Assembly (NCBI GenBank): GCA_001969505.1 | Contig: LSSK01000913.1 | Span: 1-10,693, forward strand | Direction: 5' to 3' | DNA length: 10,693 bases | Source: Zancudomyces culisetae | Taxonomy: Eukaryota > Kickxellomycota > Harpellomycetes > Harpellales > Legeriomycetaceae | In this document: in pieces, positions 1 to 9,763 of the stretch | How positions within the stretch are numbered: the stretch's first letter is position 1 | Layout of the letters: each line of letters starts with the position of its first letter | Position numbers and translations under genes: made by a program | The notes under the pieces: model-generated | Told to the model about the DNA's origin: nothing | Seen by the model: only the letters and a program-made list of their open reading frames with translations | Databases searched by the model: none

Positions 1-509
1 AGGATACATCCTAAACATACACCAAGTATCAAAAACAATGTGGAGGGTATTATGTTGATGCCACCATGACACTTTTCCAATGTGTCACCAGATTACTAAA
101 TATACTTACACGATTGTCATACAAATAGTGAAAAAACATTCTGGTTTTTATGCCTATTACAACATGCTATTGTCACAGTTTTTCATGAAAGCAGGCGTTT
201 TCTACTTTCCTCTAATCACTTTTTCATTATAAAATTATCACTAAAATAAACACACTTCTTTTCAACAATCGACTTTCTGTAAGACTTACATGATACACTC
301 AAGTGTCAAAAGTTTATGAAACAATTTTTGAATTATAATACTATTATATTTATGAGCTAACTACTAGTGCTTTGGTGCAAATATAGCCTAGAGATACCAA
401 TGAAAATTAAAGGCTTAGCAACAGGATAGGTATGTATTCTAAATATCACACATAGTCTATTTGTATCCAATAAGCCAGAAAAAAAAAATATTCGTTCCGA
501 CAAAAAAGG
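1..509. other. AT-rich non-coding stretch, no gene seen
   Basis: I find no open frame of useful length on either strand and no tRNA-like or repeat structure. Short A and T runs are common. It lies downstream of the tentative minus-strand gene that ends at 510, so part of it is probably that gene's 3' UTR, although I see no close AATAAA on the minus strand. A distal exon of a gene outside the window cannot be excluded by eye. Confidence 0.5.
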
Positions 510-1001
510 TCATAGCTTTGAGATTCTCTTGTTAGGATCTGCTTGTGGTCGCTGCAATGACTTGTTTTTGTTTAGTCTTCGTTGTTTTGCCTAACGATAC
601 ATATAAATTTGACATTTATTTTGTTTCTCTAGCTGCTATCAAAAGTTAAAAAGTTCGGTTTTTTACAAGTAAAGATAAAGAAAAGAAAATCTTACCTTTA
701 ACATTGTCTTGAGCATTTGTGTTTTCTTGGGTTTTTTATATATGGTTCGAATTTGCTCAAGGTTCTTTAGCTTGGAAGCTATTCCTGAATTATTAGCTGG
801 AAGCAACGATCTTGTGATGAAGCCGAACATTTCTCCTGTCTTTGCTCTTCTCTTGCTATTCTCTTGCTCTAATGGGGTTATTTCAATACAAATCAAAGCA
901 ACAGCCTAATCGCCCGAATTATTTTTAGAGATTAAATTGCAGTTGGTGTATGAAAAAATTTTATTGCGTACAATTTTATCTGTCTCGATAATTGGTTTCA
1001 T
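510..1001 (-). CDS. Tentative small three-exon gene, unknown function
   Basis: The core evidence is an exon at 905-696 (70 codons, open). It has a TTAG acceptor just upstream and a good GTAAGA donor at 695-690. Joining it in phase 0 across a 105-nt intron to an acceptor ending at 591 gives a last exon 590-510 with 26 basic, Gln/Asn/Lys-rich codons and a TGA stop. An optional first exon 1001-972 (ten codons from ATG) joins in phase 0 but needs a weak GTACGC donor, giving 106 residues in all. Alternatively translation starts at the internal ATG at 830-828 (purine at -3), giving about 71 residues; that N-terminus (MFGFITRSLL...) is hydrophobic with Arg and hydroxylated residues, as in a mitochondrial presequence. 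A rival acceptor near 640 would give a different short C-terminus. I do not recognise the family. The whole model is an inference from splice sites and frame. Confidence 0.35.
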
Positions 1002-1268
1002 TGGTTGTGCCACATGTCTTGATTGTGGTATGGCACCAGCATTTAATATTTCAGCTTTGGATCGCCTGGTTCTGTTTCTTTTTTAGGTTCGTTTTTTGAA
1101 TCGTATTAATATGATGGTCAATGAGACAATGTCACTATATTTCTTACTGCACATGCCTGTATTCTAAGTTTAGCAAAAATTCAAGGGCCCTATGGATACT
1201 CTTCATGCTTGTGCCAATGCTCGTCAAAGTTGGATTTATAAGATTCACTGCTCTTTTAGACAGATGTG

Positions 1269-3354
1269 TCATTTCTTGAGTACACTCATCTCTTTGTTGT
1301 ACTTGGTTCTTTTCTCGTATTCTCTGAACTCTAGCATACCTAGAACAAGAAATGTAAAAAGTATATAGGAAATCGAAACGAACAAAAGCCCGCCGTTTGA
1401 AAATATCTTGGCAATCATCAACTTCATTCCATCCAAACCCACAGCGAATCCAACTAAATTGGCTATGATCATTGTGTAAATACTCGCGGCACCACCAAGC
1501 GCCACCATCCATTTGAAGTAGGGCTTGTTTTTGAGTGTTGTTTTGCTAATAATAAGTTTAGCTAGAGTTTCCGGCACAAAAAGCAGCGCTACCAACCAAC
1601 CCCATGTAAAGAGCCTCAGTGACAAGTCATGCCATAAAGCAACAAATGTAAAAATGATAAACACGCTGTAAAAATACGATTTCTTGCCTCCTAATGGAAT
1701 GTACATATACCTAACCAGCCATTTATTATATGAGCAATGCCAACCTCTCCAGAACTCGGTCATGGAGTAATTGTTTGACATACACCGGCTCATGTTTTCA
1801 GTAACCTCTACATCGTCAACCATGGCCCAAAAACGGGAAAACCTCCAGATAAGAAGCAGTTTGAGCCAGATAAACTTTAGATACAGGTAACCAACACTAC
1901 CTATTTCTGTAGGCGACATCATACTAAACGTTTTTTTTGAGCTCAGCGCTACCGGATATACCATATGTAGCATTACTTCCATTAAGACAAAGGATAATAA
2001 TAGCCTCAGTCCATATTTTGTCTTTTCAGACGTCGAAATGGTACTTGACTTTGACTTTAGCTGAAAAACAAAATCGTTGAAAGTGATAATGGGACCAGTA
2101 AAATACAACGGAACATATAGGAGATAGCCCAGATAGTTTACAAAGTTGTACTCGTAGTAGTATCTTGAGTATTCTATTCGCTCTTTTTGCGTTTTTGGTG
2201 ACTCTGCAAGCTCGATCATCTGAAAATTTGTATATAAAGTATTTCCTATTTATTTTCTTTTCTTATAAACCGCGGTTATCTACAACAAGTTGTTAAATAT
2301 GTAAGTACTTACCTTTTGGGGCCCAAAGAAGGCATTTTGAAGATCATGCCAGTGGAGGTCCATATTGAATGACATCATTCTTAACATTGTAAAATTGAAT
2401 GTTATGTACCATCTCCTATTTACACCCCTGTACTTGTCCATCCAAGCGAGGCAGCTGTGGATTGCTCCAAAACTGTATCCCGAGTATTTTTCATTTAAAA
2501 GTAAAATTGCAATGTTGTATGTCCACAGTACTGGCACAAAAATTTTTGTTCCTTTCAGCCTTTTTGCCAGTAGATAGTTTGTACCAACTTCGAGTATGAT
2601 TAAAATGAGAGAAAACCCGTTAGCTACAGCCAAAAAAACCAGCGAATACAACACTGGGAAATGTATTTCTTGGGGTCCCGTATACACTGTGCCCATCTTA
2701 ATGCTGTTTTCTCGTTTACGGATGTATGCGCGATATATTTTGTTCAATACAACGTATGTCAGCATCATTAACGAAAGTAATTTTACCGAACTCCTGAATG
2801 TATACAACTGAGCATCGGTCAGGTCCTAAAGTATATTTTGAAGTTTAGCTCTAATAAAAAAAAACAATTCATACACATACATTTATCGCGCGTCATTATC
2901 AACACCTAGCCTTTCACAACCTCGCTCACTTGTTGGTGTTTACATTTTGAAAGGGGCTACTTTTTATGTAAATTCTACTCTAGACGTCATCCAACTCACA
3001 CAAACCTTCTCAACGGTACAATAAAATAACACTGTGTGAGCAATAATAATAATAAAATATAAAATAGTTTACCATTTTTCGTCCGAATAGGTAACCTGGT
3101 GATAGTCTGTGCTGTGTCATTTTATACGCGCTTGATCCTACAGATGATGCCCTCAGCCCATGATAGATTACTATGGCGGAGAAAAAGATGAAATACAAAA
3201 CGGATAATGTCAACCTTTTGTAGCTTGTTCTTAGCGTTGTGGGAACTTCAATCCTCTTGTGTTTGTTTTTGCTAAGTGTAATACCTGGTGGTGATTTATA
3301 CTTTTTGGTATATGTGATAGTATTGTGTTTATCTGAACCATGGAGCAGTGTCAT
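1269..3354 (-). CDS. GUP1: GUP1-type MBOAT O-acyltransferase, three exons
   Basis: Yeast Gup1 is a multispanning ER enzyme that adds a long fatty acid back to lyso-PI of GPI anchors. Exons are 3354-3073 (94 codons), 2825-2313 (171) and 2219-1269 (316 plus TGA); both introns (247 and 93 nt) are phase 0 with GTAAAC/TAG and GTAAGT/CAG ends. The first splice rebuilds the hallmark block GRKM-DLTDAQLYTFR. Total length is about 581 residues, against about 560 for yeast Gup1. Visible features are a first membrane segment at about residues 48-65, TGPIITFNDF, FWRGWH (His426), YMYIPLGG, the invariant MBOAT His in FVALWHD (His462), and the EFREYEKR tail. The reading frame also stays open upstream to an ATG at 3489-3487, but the extra 45 residues are His/Lys-rich and come from a simple GTAT repeat, so I prefer the ATG at 3354. 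Family assignment is very secure; the exact start is less so. Confidence 0.93.
2220..2312 (-). other. GUP1 intron 2 (93 nt)
   Basis: The donor is GTAAGT (2312-2307) and the acceptor is TTTTCAG, ending at 2220. Removal joins the codon AAG of exon 2 to ATG of exon 3 in phase 0. Reading through the donor leads to a stop (TAG) within 11 codons. No TACTAAC-type branch site is obvious. The ATG at the start of exon 3 is an internal Met, not a start codon. Confidence 0.88.
2826..3072 (-). other. GUP1 intron 1 (247 nt)
   Basis: The donor is GTAAAC (3072-3067) and the acceptor is CTTTAG, ending at 2826. Splicing restores the family-conserved Gly-Arg-Lys block followed by the Asp...Phe-Arg segment, which is otherwise split between two reading frames. 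It is clearly longer than the other introns in this window. Confidence 0.88.
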
Positions 3355-4242
3355 TTTACAACATAAACCCGGAGACGAACTTTTTTTGTGATGATAATAT
3401 TTATGCGTTTGTGTATGTATATGTATATGACAGAAAATTGGCAAGTAAATTTGGCTTGTTGTGTTTTTACATGGAACGAGTTTGGTCATTATAAGGGCAA
3501 GGATGAGCTAGTTGTTCAGGTTATAATATCTGGAATTTACTAAAAAAATACACCCAACACTGGTGGTTTGAGTACAGTGAAACCAAAGGATGGTTATTGC
3601 ATTTTCAATCTGCTCTAGTGTGCTTTTTCATCATTCCATCTGGGAACACCCTTTTTTATTACATCTTAAAGCAAATGGAATGTGATCCTGCAAAAAACAC
3701 TAAATGAAACCACATAATTGTATACAAGAAAAAGGTTATACAAATACTGGAATTTACTATTTCATGGTAGACCAACGCATTTGATATAAACCCTTTTCAA
3801 AAAGACACACTAGTTCGTTTTTGCCATTTCACTGCGCTCTGTGAATGCATTTGTTTCTGCACAGAGATTATTTTCCTAAGGATTTTCCAAAAAATGAGTC
3901 CAATTCATGTATGAGGAAAATAGATTCTCAAACATTAATAATAAAAACAACACAAAGTAGATTTGTTAGAGAATGTTTTATTATGAGCGTGAACGTATAT
4001 GAAAACATAATTAGAAACACCAAGAGTAAGAGTAGAGTAAGAGGGTGTGTGTACTCAACTGCGATAATAATCCAAAGTCCAATTTCAATATGATCTTATG
4101 TGGGTTGATATACTCTAAAGCTTGACTAACAGTGCTAGAGATCTAGGCCCAACCACATCTACCAACATGTTTCATAAAAAAAGTTGAGGTGTTGGAGTGC
4201 ATATAAAACTACTGACATTAAAAAACACCTCGTTGTTTGGAA
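3355..4242. other. Intergenic region upstream of GUP1
   Basis: This is AT-rich sequence between GUP1 and the divergent ubiquitin gene. It includes a GTAT/GTATAT simple repeat near 3410-3430 and the duplicated motif described separately. A short ATG frame on the plus strand (3845-4093, 82 codons) has low-complexity composition and no recognisable content, so I do not call it. Confidence 0.5.
3518..3759. repeat. Interrupted direct repeat (two 25-27 nt copies)
   Basis: AGGTTATA followed by 4-6 variable bases and then CTGGAATTTACTA occurs at 3518-3542 and again at 3733-3759. The 13-nt 3' half is identical in both copies. The copies start 215 nt apart in the upstream region of GUP1, so they could be duplicated regulatory sites or a small local duplication. 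Confidence 0.6.
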
Positions 4243-4267
4243 GGGGGTGGGGGAGGGGATGGATGGG
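4243..4267 (+). other. G-quadruplex motif
   Basis: Four G-runs of 5, 5, 4 and 3 bases (4243-4247, 4249-4253, 4255-4258, 4265-4267) are separated by loops of 1, 1 and 6 bases. This meets the usual four-runs-of-three, loops-of-1-to-7 rule. It stands out sharply from the AT-rich surroundings. It lies in the divergent interval about 0.9 kb upstream of GUP1 and 1 kb upstream of the ubiquitin gene. Confidence 0.8.
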
Positions 4268-4473
4268 TGTTATAATATCCCGTTCCTAACATGTGGTTAA
4301 TCTTAGATACCTTCTAATGTAGTATTTGTTTGCATGCCAACGAAAAAAATAAGAATAAATAGCACTATTTGATCCCTAGTTCAAACGATGTGTTAATAAA
4401 ATACTAACACGCGAGAAACTGAGAAATCATTGAAAATACAGAGTACTTTAAGCATTCTGTTTCGTTTTTAGCA

Positions 4474-4707
4474 TCAGTTCACTAATTTTCTTATCGAGAT
4501 ATACAAACACAGTGCGGCTATAACTCCTTCATAAACGAGGCAGCTCAAAAGAAGAGTCAGAAAATGTATGGTTGCATAGTGGATCTTCGAAACCGGGCCA
4601 TTTTGTATGCAGATTTGGGATAAGTGATAAAATACACAGCATATCCTGGGATCCATGTTTCTGCATGCTTTCCAATACATAGCAAGAATATATAAACGCA
4701 CTACCAT
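4474..4707 (-). CDS. Doubtful small ORF, possible membrane protein or exon
   Basis: From ATG (4707-4705, A at -3) this frame encodes 77 residues. It contains several Cys and a long hydrophobic stretch over about the last 35 residues, ending in a basic tail. The frame is open further upstream to about 4827, without an ATG, and a TTTTCCAG acceptor-like site lies just before about 4770, so it could be an internal or terminal exon. Base composition looks richer in G and C than the flanks. I recognise no family and see no convincing partner exon. It could be a chance ORF or a decayed gene. Confidence 0.2.
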   Translation of the reverse strand: MVVRLYILAMYWKACRNMDPRICCVFYHLSQICIQNGPVSKIHYATIHFLTLLLSCLVYEGVIAALCLYISIRKLVN

Positions 4708-4989
4708 CTTTGTGGTGTCACTTTTTGGTTTTGTCAGCAATACAGTGCGGTTTCCGTAAACAAAATCGCTGGAAAATACTGGAAAATTGAACCTAATCAC
4801 TTTACAAATATTATTGGTGCAAAACAATATTTTTCAATGGAAATTTGAGTTCAAAGTATTTAGGGTAAGTTTTTTCTCCTCGGCTTTAAGTAAATCAGAA
4901 GTTTCCATTGGATTGGATATCAAGTACGCTAATAATTGCATTTAAGTGTAAAATAAAAGCCAACAATTATTTTTGTTTCAATCCACTGC

Positions 4990-5695
<706 letters not shown>

Positions 5696-5741
5696 ATAGT
5701 ATTTTTGATTTTTTTAGAAGGTTTTATGTGGGTTTATCTTT

Positions 5742-5747
5742 AATAAA
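5742..5747 (+). terminator. Polyadenylation signal AATAAA
   Basis: AATAAA lies 47 nt after the stop codon of the ubiquitin-eS31 gene, following T-rich sequence. It is the first such hexamer downstream of the gene on this strand. Confidence 0.65.
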
Positions 5748-6390
5748 CTAGCGTAGGCTTGTACATTATCACTACTGGTTTTTATATATTATATTAAACT
5801 TTTTTCCATGGAAAGCATTCTGGTTTTTTCTTGCTAATTAGTTTTTTTGTCAATCTTGTGTGTTTTGGTTTCTCGCATCGACTCAATGCGCGGGTGTGTG
5901 TATGTTGCTTTTTTCTTTTTTTGGGCGTTTAAATTGTAAATAGTGCTCATTTTGTAATATTTCTATTACAGGTTATATATATGACATTGAAAGCCGCCAT
6001 GCTCAACGACATATTTAATATAAATATCCTGTTCCAGAATACATTTTTTACAAATGTATTTCTCCAAGGCTCCCTGTTTTGAGAAATAAAGATAATTCGC
6101 TACATGTTTTTCTTTCGTTCCGCCTAAAGCCTACGTGCTGAGTGTACTGAGTAGAACTATGACAGAGCCATCACGCTAAAATTTACTCAATATAGCACGA
6201 TGTATACGCTTCGATACCGCCAAAATGAAGAAAGGAACATAAATAAATAGCTTACTTTGTTACTAATTACAAAAGCTGGCTTATTATAAAAATAAACTGA
6301 TTATTATAATTATATACATTCATAAAGATTGGATGTGTATTTAGCTCCAGGTGTCTTATTTCCCAAGAAACTCCACAGAAAAGAAGAAAA
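5748..6390. other. Intergenic region with a small hairpin
   Basis: No gene is seen. A perfect 9-bp inverted repeat (AATACATTT / AAATGTATT, loop of 5) lies at 6038-6060. The stretch at about 6110-6230 is less AT-rich than its flanks, but only short frames occur there. A TATA-like AT cluster near 6284-6320 precedes the next gene by about 70-100 nt and may belong to its promoter. Confidence 0.5.
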
Positions 6391-7629
6391 ATGAAAATAT
6401 GTTCAAGGATAGCTCTGGGGATGGCGGCTTCGTGCTGTTTCAAAAAAGCATTTGGACTGGATTTGGATGTATTCAATGTGTGTTATAGTGCGTATGGTGA
6501 CGACGAACTCTGGCCGAGCTACAAGTTTCATGAGTGTATTCTTCAGTCTGATACATCAAACCACACACTATCTCAGAATCTAGTGATTAAAGATTGCCAG
6601 TACTTCCGGAACACTTATTATCTACCAAAAATGATTGCCAAGACATTCACTGAAATAGGGGATATGCTTAGCTCAAAAGTTAACCAGATAAATGACGTAC
6701 TTGTATACCTGAGCAACTTCCCAGATTCTACGAGCGAGGCTTCACCTGAGCTCAACGTCGATAATATCTACCTTGAAAAGCTTAGTAGAAAAGTTAAGGT
6801 GCTCTCATACTACGCCCATTATCATCATGATAACTTTCAATTAGTTTCAAACTACCACGCTGAAATGATTAGGCGAATACAAGCAATAAACAGCACAAGT
6901 ACGTTAGTTTTACCCCGGTATCTGGCGTTATTAGATAACGCATCATTTTATAACTATAAGAAGCATCTAAATTTTCAGAACATAGATAACGAAATAATCG
7001 TGGATGCTGCATACTTGGTTCTAACCAACTTATCTAGTTTAGCAGACCTGTTATATAAACTCTCGAATACTCTGTATGCAGAAAAAAATGCTATTCTTGG
7101 TCCCTATATGGATATACAACAGGATGTCGAAAAGACTGGCTCATCAGTTGAAATCTATCTATGTATAAAGCGCTCCTTATTAAACAGCAATAATTTAAAA
7201 CCGGATAATTTTTTGACAGAAAAATTCAGCCCTCTAGCATTATATATGGGCGCAATGAAATCAAGTCAACTCGCCCACTATAACGATATGGTACTGGCGG
7301 AGAATGGTAATGACAAGTATCAATTTTCTGTAGCCAAAGAGGAGTATGAATTTCTCACCAACTATATTGAGAAAAAGTTAAAGAAGGTGGTCGGAATAAC
7401 TAGAAATAGTTATCTTGATGTCATAAAAATCGAGCAAGATGCTAATGGTTACACTACACTGATATTGAGAAACCTAAATGCTTACATTTCATGCTTTGAC
7501 TGGGTTACAAATTACACCACCGTTAAAGATGCTTCGTTTTCTGACGAATTGTTAGAACAAATCTATCAAGAGTTTGTCATTCTCACTGAGTATGGAATAG
7601 CTGCAGAATCGGATATTATCTTTACCTAG
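6391..7629 (+). CDS. Putative secreted protein of unknown function (412 aa)
   Basis: This is a single uninterrupted frame with ATG in good context (A at -3) and a TAG stop. The N-terminus looks like a signal peptide: Lys2 and Arg6, a hydrophobic stretch at about 7-17, and a likely cleavage around residues 20-23. The remainder has no clear membrane segment and looks mainly helical and rich in Tyr (about 7%). It carries five N-glycosylation sequons (Asn57, 167, 183, 213, 374) and five cysteines after the signal (31, 49, 69, 258, 368). An odd cysteine number leaves at least one unpaired, or used in a dimer. I recognise no family. It could be an extracellular or cell-wall protein, or a host-interaction factor if the organism is a parasite; that is speculation. 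That it is a real gene is well supported by length, composition and the nearby poly(A) signal. Confidence 0.8.
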   Translation: MKICSRIALGMAASCCFKKAFGLDLDVFNVCYSAYGDDELWPSYKFHECILQSDTSNHTLSQNLVIKDCQYFRNTYYLPKMIAKTFTEIGDMLSSKVNQINDVLVYLSNFPDSTSEASPELNVDNIYLEKLSRKVKVLSYYAHYHHDNFQLVSNYHAEMIRRIQAINSTSTLVLPRYLALLDNASFYNYKKHLNFQNIDNEIIVDAAYLVLTNLSSLADLLYKLSNTLYAEKNAILGPYMDIQQDVEKTGSSVEIYLCIKRSLLNSNNLKPDNFLTEKFSPLALYMGAMKSSQLAHYNDMVLAENGNDKYQFSVAKEEYEFLTNYIEKKLKKVVGITRNSYLDVIKIEQDANGYTTLILRNLNAYISCFDWVTNYTTVKDASFSDELLEQIYQEFVILTEYGIAAESDIIFT

Positions 7630-7681
7630 GCTCTGCGAATTTGCACAAGATAATTTAGCAATTCCTCAAAATTTTACCAGA

Positions 7682-7687
7682 AATAAA
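7682..7687 (+). terminator. Polyadenylation signal AATAAA
   Basis: AATAAA lies 53 nt after the stop of the putative secreted-protein gene, at about the same distance as the equivalent signal after the ubiquitin gene. Confidence 0.6.
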
Positions 7688-8026
7688 GCCGTAAAATGTT
7701 AACTTTGCGCAGTACAGCACTAGATTCAACTTAGTAGTACTTCTTAAACTATATACTCAAGCTTTAGAACCTATTGCAAAGGAAATAATCATCATATTTT
7801 ATTCCCAAATTTTTTGTCCAAGTTTCATGAAAACCCACAAAAACCCACACATTAACCGTTAGTCGATGTGCTGTAGTATGAACTCAAAAACTGATCATCG
7901 TGGTTATTCGTTTTTTATTTCATTTTTAAAAAAAGCGCGTAAAAAATTAAAATTCACAAGAAATACTATATGGGAATATATACTCGGTCTTACAGACTAG
8001 ATTAAACCACTACTACTTTTCAACAG
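7688..8026. other. AT-rich intergenic stretch, nothing assigned
   Basis: No open frame of note is seen. A short tandem AAAACCCACA duplication occurs near 7830-7850. The right end has a pyrimidine-rich run leading to a CAACAG acceptor-like site at 8026. Confidence 0.45.
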
Positions 8027-8140
8027 ATAGTTCGGAACCTGGCGGCTTGGCTTGAGAAGGGGAAGGATAACACTATTCACAAATACCCATCACGTGTTAT
8101 CGTCTACCAATACCAAATGTTGTGGTCCATAAACGATAGA
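8027..8140 (+). pseudogene. Exon-like coding island, orphan exon or gene relic
   Basis: A frame open from 8006 to 8329 contains a 114-nt segment that looks like a real exon. It has a pyrimidine-rich tract and a CAACAG acceptor at its left edge and an AGA|GTGAAA donor-like site at its right edge. Its length is exactly 38 codons in phase 0, and its G+C content is visibly above the flanks. The translation (IVRNLAAWLEKGKDNT... to ...WSINDR) is amphipathic with good amino-acid balance. The spacing Trp...Tyr-Pro...Val-x-Val...Gln...Trp loosely recalls dynein heavy-chain stem or linker segments, but I cannot confirm this. I found no convincing flanking exons. It may be a relic, an exon of an unseen gene, or chance. 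Confidence 0.3.
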
Positions 8141-9763
8141 GTGAAAAACAGTTATAGTATAATGTCCCTATGTTTTTCTAGTCCACCTCAAATGGGCCTT
8201 TCATCCTTTATTCTAATTATACTAGAACTCAGCGAATTCTCAATGCTTAGCGATTATTATTTTAATGAGAAAAATAGAACAGTGTTGGTTCTATCAAATA
8301 CAATCTATTCTGAAATACAATTGGTCTAAATAGTAACACGCCTGTTATGGCTAAAGTTTATTTCAGTCTCGAAACTCCGCTGCTAGTTGCATGCCAAAGC
8401 GACCAAAGTTCTGGTATGTGCTGCATCCAACCATGTTAAAAATAAAAGAGAAAAGTAGGTATTAGTACTTAAGCATAATAACACACGAAATCGAGGTGTT
8501 TCACTCTAGAGCGGGTTATTCGCAAAAAAGACTGAAAAGAATTGGGGGACTTTGTTCCATGTTTATCTTTTTATGGATAAATATTTTTAATCCTTCGCTG
8601 TTTTTTTTTGTTCTTAGTTTACTTGCGTGTCCAGTTTCTCGGTTGTAAATTTAGTCCATTGGTCTTTTATCCATTTATTCCGTTAGTCTTTTATTCATTC
8701 GGCCCTTCTTGATATTTTAGTCCATGGTCTACGGTTTTTGGTATTCAAAAATGGATTATCCCCAGTAGTTTCAGAAACTAATGCTTTCTAGGCAATGTTA
8801 AAAAGCTACACACAGAAATCCACCTAGAAGCAGTATATGTTTGGGTTGGTCTGCCTACTTCATTTGTTTATAATGGTGCAAACCAAATTTGTTTTATTCT
8901 CCGCTTTTTTTGCCTCTGTTTCGTTTCATGGAAAAAATGTGGAAGAAAGTGAACAAGAAAGTGAGCAAAAAAAATGAGTATGTTTCTTATTGAGTAAATA
9001 AAATGCAAGTCGCCTTAGTCACCTGTTCTAGTTCTTGTGATTATATACCTTGCTGTGCTACCGTTGGTTTATTTGGCAGCTTGGTTTTCGCTTTTTATTT
9101 TGCATTTTTTTGAAAAACAGAACATCATAGCTCAAAAAGTATGTGTATCTGCATGTATATGTGTGTATTTGTTTCTTGAAAAAAAAAGGCGATCCGCTTT
9201 TGAAATATTTATGTTTGCATAGTGTAGGCCTTGAACTAGAAAAATAAGACCAATGATGCAGACTTTAAACGAGATATGATTGATGTTTACAAACACCACA
9301 CTTTATTAATATTGGAAAGCAAGTAAAGTAGTTTGCAAAGTGAAAAAAAAAGTGTACACTCTAATCTATGAACACTCGAAAAATTACATAGGCATTGTGG
9401 AAAACTTGCTTATGATATTTTATCGACATCTGTTAAATGAAAAAGCTGAATAAAAGAGTATTAGAAAAAAAAGTCGCCAACGAAGTTTTTTTAATATAAA
9501 TATCAAAGTAGTTAGGGATACATGTTCTTTGTGTTATTCTTTTTGTGGAGTTTGCTATAAAATATTTTAAGAATACTAATATATTTTTCTTGGCGATACT
9601 CAACTCTGTGGTATATTAAAATATTGGATATTTGCAGTGCTTGATAGCTAGATATGATTATATGTGGAAGCAAAGTGTAGTTTAATAAGGGTAGAATAAG
9701 AATAAAGCAAACATAAAATAAACCAGATATAGTACGCAAATATCACAAGAAATAAACTCAAAA
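8141..9763. other. Mostly non-coding, possible minus-strand last exon
   Basis: I call no gene here. On the minus strand near 8467-8357 there is a TACTAAT motif (8467-8461), a pyrimidine-rich tract, a GCAG acceptor (exon from 8420), a stop at 8365-8363 and an overlapping AATAAA (8362-8357), which together look like a last exon. On the plus strand a frame at 9037-9222 is hydrophobic but low in complexity. The rest consists of A and T runs. Confidence 0.35.
8651..8730 (+). repeat. Degenerate direct repeats
   Basis: TTAGTCCA(TT)GGTCT occurs at 8651-8665 and, two bases shorter, at 8717-8730. GTCTTTTAT(C/T)CATT-like segments occur at 8662 and 8686. They suggest an old, decayed tandem duplication with no coding capacity. 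Confidence 0.4.

Noticed and set aside
742-760. GGTTCGAAT resembling a tRNA B box
   Set aside because: No matching A box, acceptor stem or anticodon arm is found at the right spacing, and it lies within the coding-like exon on the minus strand.
1144-1512. Minus-strand frame of 122 codons
   Set aside because: It is an alternative frame over exon 3 of GUP1, ending in its 3' flank, with no recognisable content.
2365-2811. Several plus-strand frames of 66-71 codons
   Set aside because: They lie antisense to exon 2 of GUP1, which has clear family similarity.
3845-4093. Plus-strand ATG frame of 82 codons
   Set aside because: It has low-complexity composition, no family features and no promoter or poly(A) context. 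It is probably chance in AT-rich DNA.
9252-9450. C-box and D-box-like words (ATGATGC, CTGA) suggesting a snoRNA
   Set aside because: They are too far apart and have no terminal stem, so chance words are more likely.
9512-9739. Minus-strand frame of 75 codons, hydrophobic
   Set aside because: It has no ATG at its start, very low complexity and no splice partners.
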